From the NCBI GenBank assembly GCA_021783175.1, contig JAJXUF010000014.1, positions 1-50,801 of the forward strand: DNA of 50,801 bases, written 5' to 3'. A program made the position numbers and the translations under genes. The notes under the pieces are model-generated. The model saw only the letters and a program-made list of their open reading frames with translations. It did no database searches and was not told where the DNA came from. Of the stretch, positions 18,897-27,758 are shown piece after piece. This stretch comes from Pseudomonadota bacterium (lineage in GTDB: Bacteria > Pseudomonadota > Gammaproteobacteria > Acidiferrobacterales > UBA6901). Numbering within the stretch: position 1 is the first letter of the stretch; every line of letters starts with the position of its first letter.

Positions 18897-19841
18897 TCAG
18901 CGCGGAATCGCACTCAGTACAGTGCCCAGATATGTCCGGTAGTGGTCGAGCATTAACAGAGCGAATAGAAGCGACAGATACTGAATTGAGTAAATGAATG
19001 TTCGACGCGCGAGTTTGTCGCTGTAGTGACGATACAGCCGCCAGGCGTAGGACAGGAATCCCGCATCGAGTATGAGAACGCCGACCAGGTATGGCCACCC
19101 GCTTAGTTTGGTTGCGAACGGCATGACAGTCACGGCGCACAGCAACAGGGTATACAACAGGATATGCAGGCGGGTGAATTTGCTGCCATGTGTGACCGGC
19201 AGCATGGGGATGCGCACGCGCGCGTATTCCTGCTCGCGGTAAAGTGCCAACGCCCAGAAGTGCGGCGGCGTCCATGCAAAGATTATCAAAAAGAGCAGCA
19301 GCGCATCACCACTCACATGTCCTGTAACTGCGGCCCAACCAAGCACCGGTGGGGCGGCGCCCGCGGCACCGCCGATTACGATATTCTGCGGCGTAACGTG
19401 TTTTAGATAGAGGGTATAAATCACCGCATAACCGATGAGCGAAGCAAATGTCAGCACCGCGGTCAGCATGTTGATGCCTAGCACCAGGATGGTCATTGAC
19501 ACGACCGCCAGAACGATAGCGAAAACCAGCGCCTGGCGCGGACTCAATTGACCTGTGGGTAGTGGCCGGGCTCTCGTGCGTGCCATCTCGGCATCAAATT
19601 TTTGGTCGAGGAGATGGTTGATGCTGGCGGCCGCGCTCGCCGCCAGGCCGATCCCGACTGTACCTAAAATAAGGATATTCCAGGGCACCATACCGGGCGT
19701 CGCCATGAACATGCCGACCACTGCGGTGAAAACGATCAGCATCACAACACGCGGCTTGCCTAGCTCGAGATACTCGCGCGCGTGGCTCAGCAATCGTTGC
19801 CGACGCAAAGTTGCGAGTGCTGCTTCCGTCCGGGTATTCAT
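18897..19841 (-). CDS. cyoE/ctaB: Protoheme IX farnesyltransferase
   Basis: Converts haem B to haem O for the terminal oxidase. Polyprenyltransferase motif [20 protein letters not shown] (NxxxD...D), then [25 protein letters not shown] and [11 protein letters not shown], with about nine membrane helices. I start at the ATG at 19841 ([12 protein letters not shown]); the longer frame to 19946 adds a non-conserved arginine-rich stretch. Downstream of ctaA (136 bp) and convergent with rpoH. Confidence 0.95.
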   Translation of the reverse strand: MNTRTEAALATLRRQRLLSHAREYLELGKPRVVMLIVFTAVVGMFMATPGMVPWNILILGTVGIGLAASAAASINHLLDQKFDAEMARTRARPLPTGQLSPRQALVFAIVLAVVSMTILVLGINMLTAVLTFASLIGYAVIYTLYLKHVTPQNIVIGGAAGAAPPVLGWAAVTGHVSGDALLLFLIIFAWTPPHFWALALYREQEYARVRIPMLPVTHGSKFTRLHILLYTLLLCAVTVMPFATKLSGWPYLVGVLILDAGFLSYAWRLYRHYSDKLARRTFIYSIQYLSLLFALLMLDHYRTYLGTVLSAIPR

Positions 19842-19977
19842 GTTCAGGTCAGAAACCTTTATATAATGGGCGGTTTTTCGCCGTGGCCCGCGTGCCTTGG
19901 GCACGAGCCGGGAACGGATTGCAGCGGTCCTAGCCGCTAATGTCAAGTCTTGATCCGACGCCGGACTGGTCTAGTCG

Positions 19978-21012
19978 CTACGTACCATTTGATTTTCGCG
20001 GTCGCAAAACATGATTTAGCGTGATCAGGCCAAGCATCAACAGGGCCGCAACACCACTGTGCGCAACGGCAATTAGGACCGGCATTCGCAGCACGACATC
20101 CAATACCCCGAGAACCGTCTGGCCAAGCAACAAAACAAGGACCAGCATGCCGTAGCGACAGAGATTACTGTCAAAACCGACGCGGATGGTGTGCAGCGCG
20201 AGCCAACCGACATACAACAGCGTGATCAATGCGCCGATACGGTGCGCCATATTGATGGCGGTAATTGCCGACAAGTCCAGCATCCCGCCTTCGTAGTTCA
20301 GTCCGACATCGCGCCACAGCGTAAAGCCGTTGACGAAATCCATTACCGGCCATAAGTGGCCCTGACAGGTCGGAAAATCGGGACATGCCAAGGCGGCATC
20401 GTTTCCGGCAGTCCAGCCACCAAGAAGAATTTCAGCGACGACAAGCAGCAGCGCGAAGAGGGCTCGGTAGCGCAGATGTCGGGTCCTCGGATTAAGCGCC
20501 ACGGGCTTCCAGAAACGCTGCTCGCGCAGCATTACCCACCATAATAATCCGAGTATTCCCAAGCCGATCGCGAGATTCATCATGACTACGAGCGGCTTGA
20601 GGTGCATTTTGACAGTGACGACGCCGAGGCCGGTCTGCAGAAATACCAGCAGGAACACGGCGCCCGGAATAATGACCTGCTGTTTACGGTAACGCTTCTT
20701 TAACTGCCACCCTAAGTAAACCAGGCGGAACATGAGGAGCCCGAGGCTGCCGGAGAAATAACGATGCAGGGTGTCTTTCCAGGCCTGCTCTTCCGCCGCA
20801 TCTGGAGGTGGCGCCTGATCGCTGCGCGCCGCGTAGATCTGGTGTGCGGTGAGCGGCTCGAAAGCCTTGCCGTAGCAGCCCGGCCACACCGGGCATCCGA
20901 GATTGGCGTCGGACACCCGCGCGTAGGCACCAAGCAGTACGAGCAGGAAGGCGAATGCGGCCGAAAACAACGCCAGACGGAAGAATTTCGCCGACATGCT
21001 CTTGTTCAGCAT
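19978..21012 (-). CDS. ctaA: Haem A synthase, COX15/CtaA family (344 aa)
   Basis: Oxidises the haem O methyl group to give haem A. Eight hydrophobic helices and conserved histidines in AHQIYAAR, LHRYFSGSLGLL, MAHRIGAL and VAHSGVAAL, with a cysteine pair in the loop PVWPGCYG and ACPDFPTCQG. Directly precedes ctaB, fitting the haem B to O to A route for the aa3 oxidase encoded at 22.8-26.9 kb. Confidence 0.95.
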   Translation of the reverse strand: MLNKSMSAKFFRLALFSAAFAFLLVLLGAYARVSDANLGCPVWPGCYGKAFEPLTAHQIYAARSDQAPPPDAAEEQAWKDTLHRYFSGSLGLLMFRLVYLGWQLKKRYRKQQVIIPGAVFLLVFLQTGLGVVTVKMHLKPLVVMMNLAIGLGILGLLWWVMLREQRFWKPVALNPRTRHLRYRALFALLLVVAEILLGGWTAGNDAALACPDFPTCQGHLWPVMDFVNGFTLWRDVGLNYEGGMLDLSAITAINMAHRIGALITLLYVGWLALHTIRVGFDSNLCRYGMLVLVLLLGQTVLGVLDVVLRMPVLIAVAHSGVAALLMLGLITLNHVLRPRKSNGT

Positions 21013-21015
21013 GGC

Positions 21016-21651
21016 TTAGCCTATTTGGGATACCTGAAGAAGACGTACTAAATCCTTACGCATGCCACTCGGATCCGCATCTACCGGATAGCTCATCATC
21101 AGGTTCCCAACAGGGTCCACGATGTAGATACGATTTAGTCCGGCGAGAGGCGAGCCTGCGGGTAACACAAATTGCTGGGCCAGGGCTTCGATTGCCGCGG
21201 GTGGACCGGTCAGCACACGCATGCCGGCATAGTCCTTTAGGGTCGCAAGCAGTGTCGGTGGGGTCGCTCCATCGGTGACCACAAATACCCGGGTTATCCG
21301 GTCTGCGTCCTTGCCTTCCGCGATCTGGACTTGGCGCATCTTGTAGAGGTTATGAACGCAAGCGCTTTGACACGCAGATGTCCCAAAATAGACCATGAGC
21401 CATTTGCCGCGCAATGCTTTAAACGCCAGCAAGGAACCATCAACGGTCTTCAGGGCAACATCGTTGATCGGTCGAGCCGGTTGCACCAGCTCGCCGTGAT
21501 TCACCTGGCTAGAGGGCCGCCATCCCGCGAAATACAGGATGGACGCCAAGATCGCCGGGAGGAAAAACAGACCGGCAATGAGCAAAAGCTTGAACCTGTT
21601 GGGTCCAACGCTGGCCGAGGATGTTGGTATTTTGTTAATAGACTGGGTCAT
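21016..21651 (-). CDS. SCO1/SenC-like thioredoxin-fold protein (211 aa)
   Basis: One N-terminal membrane anchor (FKLLLIAGLFFLPAILASILYFAG), then a periplasmic thioredoxin fold with WLMVYFGTSACQSACVHNL, whose CxxxC pair resembles the copper or redox site of SCO proteins. The C-terminal VDPVGNLMMSYP resembles the DPxG region of SCO. Probably helps metallate or reduce the CuA site of subunit II. Its start overlaps the SURF1 stop by 4 bp; 3 bp separate it from ctaA. Confidence 0.82.
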   Translation of the reverse strand: MTQSINKIPTSSASVGPNRFKLLLIAGLFFLPAILASILYFAGWRPSSQVNHGELVQPARPINDVALKTVDGSLLAFKALRGKWLMVYFGTSACQSACVHNLYKMRQVQIAEGKDADRITRVFVVTDGATPPTLLATLKDYAGMRVLTGPPAAIEALAQQFVLPAGSPLAGLNRIYIVDPVGNLMMSYPVDADPSGMRKDLVRLLQVSQIG

Positions 21652-22406
21652 TCCGCTTCCTGCCCGTTATCTTTGGAATCTGCGTCTTCTTTCCGGATGT
21701 TTACCCATATATAGATAATCACGAGCGCTGTTGCCAGAGCGAACCATTGGAACGCATACGACTTGTGCATCGCAACACGGTTGTCGGGCGGGTTCCAGTC
21801 ACGCACAAAGCCCCCTGCCGGGCTTGCGGGGTCGAGCTGGATAACGGCCGGTTGCAGGGGGAATGGAACCGCCTTCTTGAAATGCACCATATCCATATTT
21901 TCCCACACTTTCTGCCAAGGACCATTTAGGGGCGCAGGTCGCGCCAAGGTAAAAAAATGAGCACTGGGTATGGTGGCGATGCCGTTAATTTCCTGCATTC
22001 CTGTGGGCGTGCTGATTTTAGGCAAATGTTCGCGGTCAACTCCCATCGGCACCCATCCGCGATCGACCAACACCCGTGTGTCGCTGCCGGCGATTCGCAA
22101 TGGCGTAATGACATCGTAGCCGACGCTGTTATTTTTCACCTGATTGTCCAGGAGAATCTGATAACGGGTGTCCCACACGCCTTTGGCCACGACACGGAAA
22201 TAGCGCAGTTTGTCCGGGCTTTGCAGCTGTGCGCCAAGCTTGATCGGGTTGGTTCGATTGCGTACGTTCAACTCATGCCGAACCTCAATCTGCGCCTGGG
22301 CACGATGCAGCTGCCATAGCCCCAGTTCGACAAGCGCCGGGAAAAGCAGCAGCGTCGCGAGAGTGGGCACCAGGGATGGGCGGAATCGTATTCTTGCGGT
22401 CGGCAT
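21648..22406 (-). CDS. SURF1-family oxidase assembly protein (252 aa)
   Basis: Assists haem A handling in cytochrome oxidase assembly. Two membrane helices at the ends (LVPTLATLLLFPALVELGLWQL; YAFQWFALATALVIIYIWV) enclose a periplasmic domain with LGLWQLHRAQ, KGVWDTRYQILLDNQ, GYDVITPLRI and VDRGWVPMG, the SURF1 signature set. First gene of a SURF1-SCO-ctaA-ctaB minus-strand run. Confidence 0.93.
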   Translation of the reverse strand: MPTARIRFRPSLVPTLATLLLFPALVELGLWQLHRAQAQIEVRHELNVRNRTNPIKLGAQLQSPDKLRYFRVVAKGVWDTRYQILLDNQVKNNSVGYDVITPLRIAGSDTRVLVDRGWVPMGVDREHLPKISTPTGMQEINGIATIPSAHFFTLARPAPLNGPWQKVWENMDMVHFKKAVPFPLQPAVIQLDPASPAGGFVRDWNPPDNRVAMHKSYAFQWFALATALVIIYIWVNIRKEDADSKDNGQEAE

Positions 22407-22496
22407 TGCTGCGAGGTGGATTATTGGGAAAGCGGCTGGTAATCGGGTTACATTACGGTAGTATACTTCATTCCCCTACGAGGTGCCTGGCCAACC

Positions 22497-22721
22497 ATGC
22501 CGATATCTGTCATTTTCCGCGGCGTCGTAATCATCATGCTCCTGCTGGTGATCGGCAGCCTATTTAGCGCCCTGGGCTCACTTTACCGCCAAAAGGGACA
22601 GGGTACTCGCACCGTAAGATTCCTGACGGTACGTATTGCTCTGTCGCTGGCGTTATTCTTTCTGCTGTGGGCCGGCTTCTACATGGGCTGGCTCTCGCCG
22701 CATGGACTGCCGCAACACTAA
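22497..22721 (+). CDS. DUF2909 twin-transmembrane protein (74 aa)
   Basis: Two membrane helices (VIIMLLLVIGSLFSALGSLY and ALSLALFFLLWAGFYMGWL) joined by a basic loop RQKGQGTRTVRFLTVRIAL. This small family regularly sits beside SURF1 and coxC in proteobacterial aa3 oxidase loci; its role is unknown. It is the only plus-strand gene in the oxidase region, divergent from SURF1 and convergent with coxC. Confidence 0.88.
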   Translation: MPISVIFRGVVIIMLLLVIGSLFSALGSLYRQKGQGTRTVRFLTVRIALSLALFFLLWAGFYMGWLSPHGLPQH

Positions 22722-22767
22722 GTGGTGACGTCCGGGGATCAGAGGAATCTAGAACTCGAAAGCGCAC

Positions 22768-22805
22768 AAAAAAGGCCACTGGCGAGCCGCCAGTGGCCTT
22801 TTTTT
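22768..22805. terminator. Bidirectional terminator between DUF2909 and coxC
   Basis: GGCCACTGGCG, a 3-nt AGC loop, CGCCAGTGGCC, with six A before and seven T after the hairpin: a symmetric intrinsic terminator serving both the plus-strand DUF2909 gene and the minus-strand cox operon, which ends at 22817. Confidence 0.95.
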
Positions 22806-22816
22806 ATGCGTGATTC

Positions 22817-23656
22817 TTAGAGCCAATACACGAAGATGAACAGCCCAAGCCACACCACGTCCACGAAGTGCCAGTACCAGGAAACAGCCTCGAAAGCAAA
22901 GTGGTTGTCCGGTCGAAAATGTCCCTTGATGCTGCGGAACAGCATCACGATCAGCATAATCGTTCCGATGGTCACGTGTAGGCCGTGAAAACCGGTTAGC
23001 ATAAAGAACGTCGCCCCGTAGACACCGGCCTTTAGATTTAACCCCAGTTCGGTGTATGCGTGGATGTACTCATGCGCCTGCAAAGTCAAGAAGCAGATGC
23101 CCAAGACGACGGTCAAGAAAAGTCCGACGATAAGTTGCGCGCGATTGTCTTTGAGCAATCCCCAGTGCGCCCAGGTGATCGTTGCACCCGAAGTCAGCAA
23201 AATGAGGGTATTGATTGCCGGTATCCCCCAGGGCGCCATGGGCGTAAAGGCAGCACCCTTCGGGCCACTGGTGGGCCACACTGCCTGAAATCCCGGCCAA
23301 AGCAGATGATCCTGCGAAATCCAGGGCACGGAGAAATGGCGCACGTAGAACAGGGCACCGAAGAATGCGGCAAAGAACATCACTTCGGAGAAGATGAACC
23401 ACGCCATGCCCATGCGGAAAGACATGTCCACCTGGGCATTGTACTGCTCCCCTTCGCTCTCGCCGACCACCTGGCCGAACCAGCGTGTCATCATATAAAC
23501 GATGATGGCTGCCCCTGCCAGCAGCACCCAGGGTCCGGCACCGAGGCTGTTGATAGTTAGAACGGCACCGAGCGCCAGCGTGAACAGGCCCATTGAGGTG
23601 ACGATGGGCCATGGGCTCGGGTTAGGCAGATAGTAGCTACCGTGTTCCGCGGACAT
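22817..23656 (-). CDS. coxC: Cytochrome c oxidase subunit III (279 aa)
   Basis: Seven-helix subunit of the aa3 oxidase. Motifs include RWFGQVVGESEGEQYNAQV, MAWFIFSEVMFFAAFFGALFY and FMLTGFHGLHVTIGT, ending WYWHFVDVVWLGLFIFVYWL. I take ATG 23656 (MSAEHGSYY) because AAGGGG lies 8-10 nt upstream; the frame also has a TTG at 23662. Last gene of the DUF2244-coxB-coxA-assembly peptide-coxC run. Confidence 0.96.
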   Translation of the reverse strand: MSAEHGSYYLPNPSPWPIVTSMGLFTLALGAVLTINSLGAGPWVLLAGAAIIVYMMTRWFGQVVGESEGEQYNAQVDMSFRMGMAWFIFSEVMFFAAFFGALFYVRHFSVPWISQDHLLWPGFQAVWPTSGPKGAAFTPMAPWGIPAINTLILLTSGATITWAHWGLLKDNRAQLIVGLFLTVVLGICFLTLQAHEYIHAYTELGLNLKAGVYGATFFMLTGFHGLHVTIGTIMLIVMLFRSIKGHFRPDNHFAFEAVSWYWHFVDVVWLGLFIFVYWL

Positions 23657-23829
23657 TCTCAATCCCCTTTTCTCTTAGTGATGATTTATTAATGGTTCAA
23701 CACAGTAAACTGGTCGTCAGCAGGTTGCGGCCTGCGCGTTGCCGCAATCGAACAGGCCGGCCGGCGCCAGCGGGAGCGTACGGATTGGATCGTGATCGGT
23801 TTGTTGCTCATCGAACTCGCAGGCCAGTT

Positions 23830-23952
23830 TCATGTGACGCCCCGAAGTATCGTGTAAAGAAAACCCGCGATTACGATAACCGCCAACACCAGCGCGGTGC
23901 GCAGATTGGCGCGGCGCATACGTTCTGACCTGTCTGTCGTTTCGTCTGTCAT
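23830..23952 (-). CDS. Cytochrome oxidase small assembly-type peptide (40 aa)
   Basis: ATG at 23952 opens MTDETTDRSERMRRANLRT followed by a single membrane helix ALVLAVIVIAGFLYTIL and RGVT stop. Peptides of this size and layout sit between coxA and cox11 in many beta- and gammaproteobacteria. Upstream AAGG provides a modest ribosome binding site. Here the following gene is coxC, about 170 bp on; cox11 is missing from this slot. Confidence 0.7.
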   Translation of the reverse strand: MTDETTDRSERMRRANLRTALVLAVIVIAGFLYTILRGVT

Positions 23953-23973
23953 CGCTACGCTGCCTTGTAAGGT

Positions 23974-24005
23974 GACCCCAGCGCCCACTACCTGGCGCCG
24001 GGGTC
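23974..24005. other. Inverted repeat between coxA and the small peptide gene
   Basis: GACCCC-A-GCGCC, 8-nt loop, GGCGC-C-GGGGTC: a strong GC-rich hairpin without a T-run, just after the coxA stop. It could slow decay of the upstream coxBA message or attenuate the downstream genes; it is not a canonical terminator. Confidence 0.45.
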
Positions 24006-24029
24006 AGGTCTACTGCCCAAGACTCCAGC

Positions 24030-25595
24030 CTACTTGATCTTGGGTGCTACGGCGAAACTGTGATACGGGGGTGGCGAGGACAGCGTCCATTCAAGCCCTT
24101 CAGCGCCCTCCCATACCTTGTTCGTGGCCTTTTTCCCGCCTTTCACAGTCTGGTAGATGATGTAGACCCACAATAATTGCGACAGACCCAGACCGAAGGC
24201 GCCAATGCTTGCAATTTCGTTGAAGCCCGCGAACTGCAGCGCGTAATCCGGTATGCGGCGCGGCATGCCGGCAAGTCCCAGGAAGTGCATCGGGAAGAAG
24301 GTGACGTTGAAAAAGATCGTTGTCAGCCAGAAATGAAGCTTGCCAAGTGCCTCGTTATACATATGGCCGGTCCATTTCGGCAGCCAGTAATAGCAGCCTC
24401 CCATCATCGCCATTGCGGCGCCTGAGAACAGTACGTAATGAAAATGCGCAACCACGAAATAGGTGTCCTGATACTGGAAGTCATCCGGCGCGATAGCGAG
24501 CATCAATCCGGAAAAGCCACCGATTGTAAACAGGAACACGAATCCGATGGCAAACAGCATCGGTGTCTCGAAGGTCATGGATCCACGCCACATCGTTGCC
24601 ACCCAGTTGAAGACCTTTACGCCGGTAGGCACGGCAATCAGCATGGTTGAATACATAAAGAACATTTCACCGGCCGGCGGCATGCCAACTGTAAACATAT
24701 GGTGCGCCCAGACGATGAAGGAAAGGAACGCGATCGATGCCGTGGCATAAACCATCGACTCATAGCCGAACAGAGGCTTGCGCGCAAACGTCGGTATGAT
24801 CTGCGAGATGATGCCGAATGCCGGCAGGATCATGATGTAGACTTCGGGATGTCCGAAGAACCAGAAAATGTGCTGGAACAAGACTGGGTCACCACCGCCG
24901 GCCGCATCGAAGAAATGCGTGCCGAAGTGACGGTCCATAAGCACCATGGTTACAGTGCCTGCAAGCACCGGCATGACTGCGACCAGCAGAAAGGCAGTAA
25001 TTAGCCAGGTCCACACGAACAGCGGCATTTTCATGAGCGCCATGCCTGGTGCCCGCATGTTCAGAATAGTCACGATGATATTGATCGCGCCCAGGATCGA
25101 CGAAATGCCCATCATGTGAATCGACAGGATCGCAAAATCCATGCCGATGCCAGCCTGGATGGACAGGGGTACATACATCGTCCAGCCACCAGCCGGTGCG
25201 CCGCCGGGCATGAAAAACGTGCTGAGCAGCAGCGTGAACGCGAATGGCAGTATCCAGAAACTCCAGTTATTGAGACGCGGCAGAGCCATGTCCGGGGCTC
25301 CGATCATCATCGGAATCAGCCAGTTCGCGAATCCGACGAATCCGGGCATGATCGCTCCGAAAATCATGACCAGACCATGCATCGTGGTCAGCTCATTGAA
25401 AAAATACGGTTGCACAATCTCCATGCCGGGCTTGAAAAGCTCGGCGCGGATTACCATCGCGAAGCTGCCGGCAACAAAGAACATGAGCAGGCTGAACATC
25501 AGGTACATGGTGCCGATGTCTTTGTGATTGGTGGTAAATAGCCAGCGCTTCAGGCCGGTCGGATGCTCTTCGTGGTGTGCGGTTGCGGTTGTCAT
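24030..25595 (-). CDS. coxA: Cytochrome c oxidase subunit I (521 aa)
   Basis: Catalytic haem a / a3-CuB subunit. TTNHKDIGTMYLMF at the N-terminus, NELTTMHGLVMIFG (haem a His), FWFFGHPEVYIMILPAFGI (CuB His, cross-linked Tyr and the Glu of A1-type oxidases), VWAHHMFTVGMP (CuB His pair) and VAHFHYVLFSGA (haem a3 and a His). Twelve membrane helices. AGGAG ribosome binding site before ATG 25595. Downstream of coxB by 48 bp. Confidence 0.98.
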   Translation of the reverse strand: MTTATAHHEEHPTGLKRWLFTTNHKDIGTMYLMFSLLMFFVAGSFAMVIRAELFKPGMEIVQPYFFNELTTMHGLVMIFGAIMPGFVGFANWLIPMMIGAPDMALPRLNNWSFWILPFAFTLLLSTFFMPGGAPAGGWTMYVPLSIQAGIGMDFAILSIHMMGISSILGAINIIVTILNMRAPGMALMKMPLFVWTWLITAFLLVAVMPVLAGTVTMVLMDRHFGTHFFDAAGGGDPVLFQHIFWFFGHPEVYIMILPAFGIISQIIPTFARKPLFGYESMVYATASIAFLSFIVWAHHMFTVGMPPAGEMFFMYSTMLIAVPTGVKVFNWVATMWRGSMTFETPMLFAIGFVFLFTIGGFSGLMLAIAPDDFQYQDTYFVVAHFHYVLFSGAAMAMMGGCYYWLPKWTGHMYNEALGKLHFWLTTIFFNVTFFPMHFLGLAGMPRRIPDYALQFAGFNEIASIGAFGLGLSQLLWVYIIYQTVKGGKKATNKVWEGAEGLEWTLSSPPPYHSFAVAPKIK

Positions 25596-25643
25596 CTTTT
25601 ATCTCCTGACTTCGAATTTGTTCTCGAATGCCGTCCAGTCGAC

Positions 25644-26861
25644 TTAGCGTAATGCCTTCACCTGGGAAGGCTGAATCAGGTCGCCGGTATGATTTCCGAA
25701 GGAGTTTCGTTCGTAGGTGATGACAGCTGCAATGTCGCTGTCGCTCAGCTGCTTGCCGAACGCCTGCATGGCGGTGCCCGGGATACCGTTCATTACGATA
25801 TCAAGATGGTTTTTCACCGGACCCATCTGGATGCGATTGTTCTTGGTCAGGAAGCCGCGCTCACGCAGATTCTGCATAAGCTCGGCGGATGCTGAAAAGG
25901 TCTTGCCACCGGCTAGCGGCGGGAAAGTTCCCGGCATCCCTGTGCCGGTCGCTTGATGACAGGCCGCGCAATTGGCCGTGAACACCTTCTCGCCCTGAGC
26001 CAGGAGTTCACTTTTCGTCCAAATCTTGCTGGTGTCGTCTGCAGACGCGACCATCTGTGCCTTCTGGTCGCTGACCCATTTGACAAAGTCCTCCTGGCTT
26101 ACTGCCTTGACGACGATCGGCATGAAACCGTGATCCTTGCCACACAACTCGGCACACTGGCCACGATAAGTTCCCGGGACATCAATTTTCGCCCAGGATT
26201 CGTTGATGAAGCCCGGGATCGCATCAGTCTTCACGCCGAAGGCTGGTACCCACCAAGAGTGGATGACGTCATCGGCTGTGATAAGAAAACGGACCTTTTC
26301 GCCGATCGGCAGCACCAGAGGATGGTCGACCTCAAGCAGATAGTGTTTGTCCTTAGGGGCCTGATTTTCGATTTCCGGCGTGGGCGTGGAAAGATTGCTG
26401 TAGAAACTGATTCCCTGATCCGGATATTCGTACTGCCATTTCCATTGGAAGCCCGTAATCCTTACAGTTAGAGCGGCTTTGCTGGTGTCTTCCATCTTGA
26501 GAAGCGTGGCAGTCGAGGGAATCGCCATGCCCACCAGAATGAGGAAGGGGATCGCTGTCCAGATAATTTCGACAGTTGTGCTTTCATGGAATTGCGCCGG
26601 CTTATAGCCGCGGCTCTTGCGATGCATGATGATCGAATAGAACATGAATCCGAACACCACCACGAAGATTACGGCGCAGATCACCAGGATGATGTTCTGC
26701 AGGTTATAAATTTCCTTTGCCGTGGGGGTAACGGGAGTCGGGAAGTTCATCGCGTAGTCAGCCGCCGCAACGCCGGCAAACAATAGCAGGCCGATACCCG
26801 CGATTAGGCGCGCCCAGGTCAAGGTCGCGGGCCCCGTCAATCTCTTAATGCTTATGGACAT
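25644..26861 (-). CDS. coxB: Cytochrome c oxidase subunit II with fused cytochrome c (405 aa)
   Basis: Two N-terminal membrane helices, then the cupredoxin domain with HSWWVPAFGVKTDAIPG and the CuA ligand cluster GQCAELCGKDHGFMPI. A C-terminal class I cytochrome c domain follows (CAACHQATGTGMPGTFPPLAG, haem-binding CxxCH, and a Met-containing QMGPV region). Such caa3-type fusions accept electrons from c-type cytochromes. GGGAGA precedes the ATG at 26861. Confidence 0.97.
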   Translation of the reverse strand: MSISIKRLTGPATLTWARLIAGIGLLLFAGVAAADYAMNFPTPVTPTAKEIYNLQNIILVICAVIFVVVFGFMFYSIIMHRKSRGYKPAQFHESTTVEIIWTAIPFLILVGMAIPSTATLLKMEDTSKAALTVRITGFQWKWQYEYPDQGISFYSNLSTPTPEIENQAPKDKHYLLEVDHPLVLPIGEKVRFLITADDVIHSWWVPAFGVKTDAIPGFINESWAKIDVPGTYRGQCAELCGKDHGFMPIVVKAVSQEDFVKWVSDQKAQMVASADDTSKIWTKSELLAQGEKVFTANCAACHQATGTGMPGTFPPLAGGKTFSASAELMQNLRERGFLTKNNRIQMGPVKNHLDIVMNGIPGTAMQAFGKQLSDSDIAAVITYERNSFGNHTGDLIQPSQVKALR

Positions 26862-26955
26862 GCCTACATTCTCCCGTGGTGCAAGTATTGTTAATTCTTT
26901 ATTCCGGGCAGATCTTGCTGCCTCTTCAATTCTTTTCAGCGCTCATGGCGCTTTC

Positions 26956-27429
26956 CTACCGTGGACCCGGTGGACGGAGCATTTCGCGCAACCGCTTCGA
27001 TAACGATTCGCGCTCCTCGTCATTGAGCGAAGCTCCAATCTCATACCAGCGCCCATGCGATCCAACCAAGAGGCGTGATGGATACCATCCATCTGCTTGG
27101 GTTTCGAGATTTACCCGCACCCAGTAGCGCTGCAAAGTTGTCCGGTGTTTTTCCCGACCCTCAATCTGCTCTATTTCCATGCGATCGCCGTCGATAATAA
27201 CGGTCTCGTAATCGCGCGCATGGCGCGCAACACAGTAAAGCACGGCTGCGATGACCAAGGTTTCGAGGCCCATGAAGGGCGCTACTAGCCAGGCTCCCGC
27301 AAAAGCAAAGCCCACCGAAAGACTTACGCTGACGGCTGCATAAGCCAAAAGCAGGCGCAACATGCCCCGCCCGGACAACGACCGGTTAGGGTAAATAATT
27401 ACCCGATACTCCGGTTTGGTCTCGTTCAT
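26956..27429 (-). CDS. DUF2244 membrane protein (157 aa)
   Basis: Two adjacent membrane helices near the N-terminus (LLLAYAAVSVSLSVGFAFAG and LVAPFMGLETLVIAAVLYCVA), then a soluble domain with VRVNLETQ and GSHGRWYEIGASLNDEERESL, typical of DUF2244. The family sits upstream of coxB in many aa3 loci and is thought to be related to oxidase function. First gene of the operon, so the FNR-type promoter 110 bp upstream should drive the whole cox run. Confidence 0.88.
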   Translation of the reverse strand: MNETKPEYRVIIYPNRSLSGRGMLRLLLAYAAVSVSLSVGFAFAGAWLVAPFMGLETLVIAAVLYCVARHARDYETVIIDGDRMEIEQIEGREKHRTTLQRYWVRVNLETQADGWYPSRLLVGSHGRWYEIGASLNDEERESLSKRLREMLRPPGPR

Positions 27430-27508
27430 CGGTGGTTATACGGGCCAGAATCAGCTTTCAATGGCCCCGGGGACAGTCCGGCCGGGGTCAGCTAACCGGT
27501 TACCAGCG

Positions 27509-27552
27509 ACTATAGGTTACCAGCAATGTCGCGATTTGTTGATATAAGTCAA
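27509..27552 (-). promoter_or_regulatory. FNR/ANR-type box and -10 element for the cox operon
   Basis: On the minus strand TTGACTTATATCAA (27552-27539) matches the FNR/ANR consensus TTGAT-N4-ATCAA with one mismatch. A TATAGT -10 hexamer lies at 27514-27509. The predicted start near 27502 places the box centre about 43 bp upstream, the class II activator position. A 10-bp direct repeat GGTTACCAGC (27498 and 27515) overlaps the -10 region. Binding and sign of regulation are inferred. Confidence 0.65.
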
Positions 27553-27644
27553 TGACAAATCTGACAGAGCACCATCGATAAAGCCGCGCGGCACGCTATC
27601 ACATGGGCATCGGCTCCGCAATAGACCCGGACTAAATATAAACT

Positions 27645-27661
27645 GCTCCTTTCTTGGGAGC
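27645..27661 (-). terminator. Possible terminator after bioD
   Basis: GCTCC, 7-nt loop, GGAGC hairpin downstream of bioD on the minus strand, followed by AGTTTATATTT. Stem is short and the U-tract poor, so this is a weak call. The rest of 27562-27758 shows no gene. Confidence 0.4.
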
Positions 27662-27758
27662 AAAACTTCGACCGTGACGGTTATTGCTGGAATTTACAGA
27701 TTTAAAAACGGATAAATCAGATTGAGTGAATCTAGCTTTGGTGGAACCGCAGACTGGG

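Noticed and set aside
23689..23811. 40-codon frame MSNKPITIQSVRSRW between coxA and coxC
   Set aside because: It has no membrane helix, no similarity to cox11 or DUF2970 and a composition unlike the neighbours; treated as chance.
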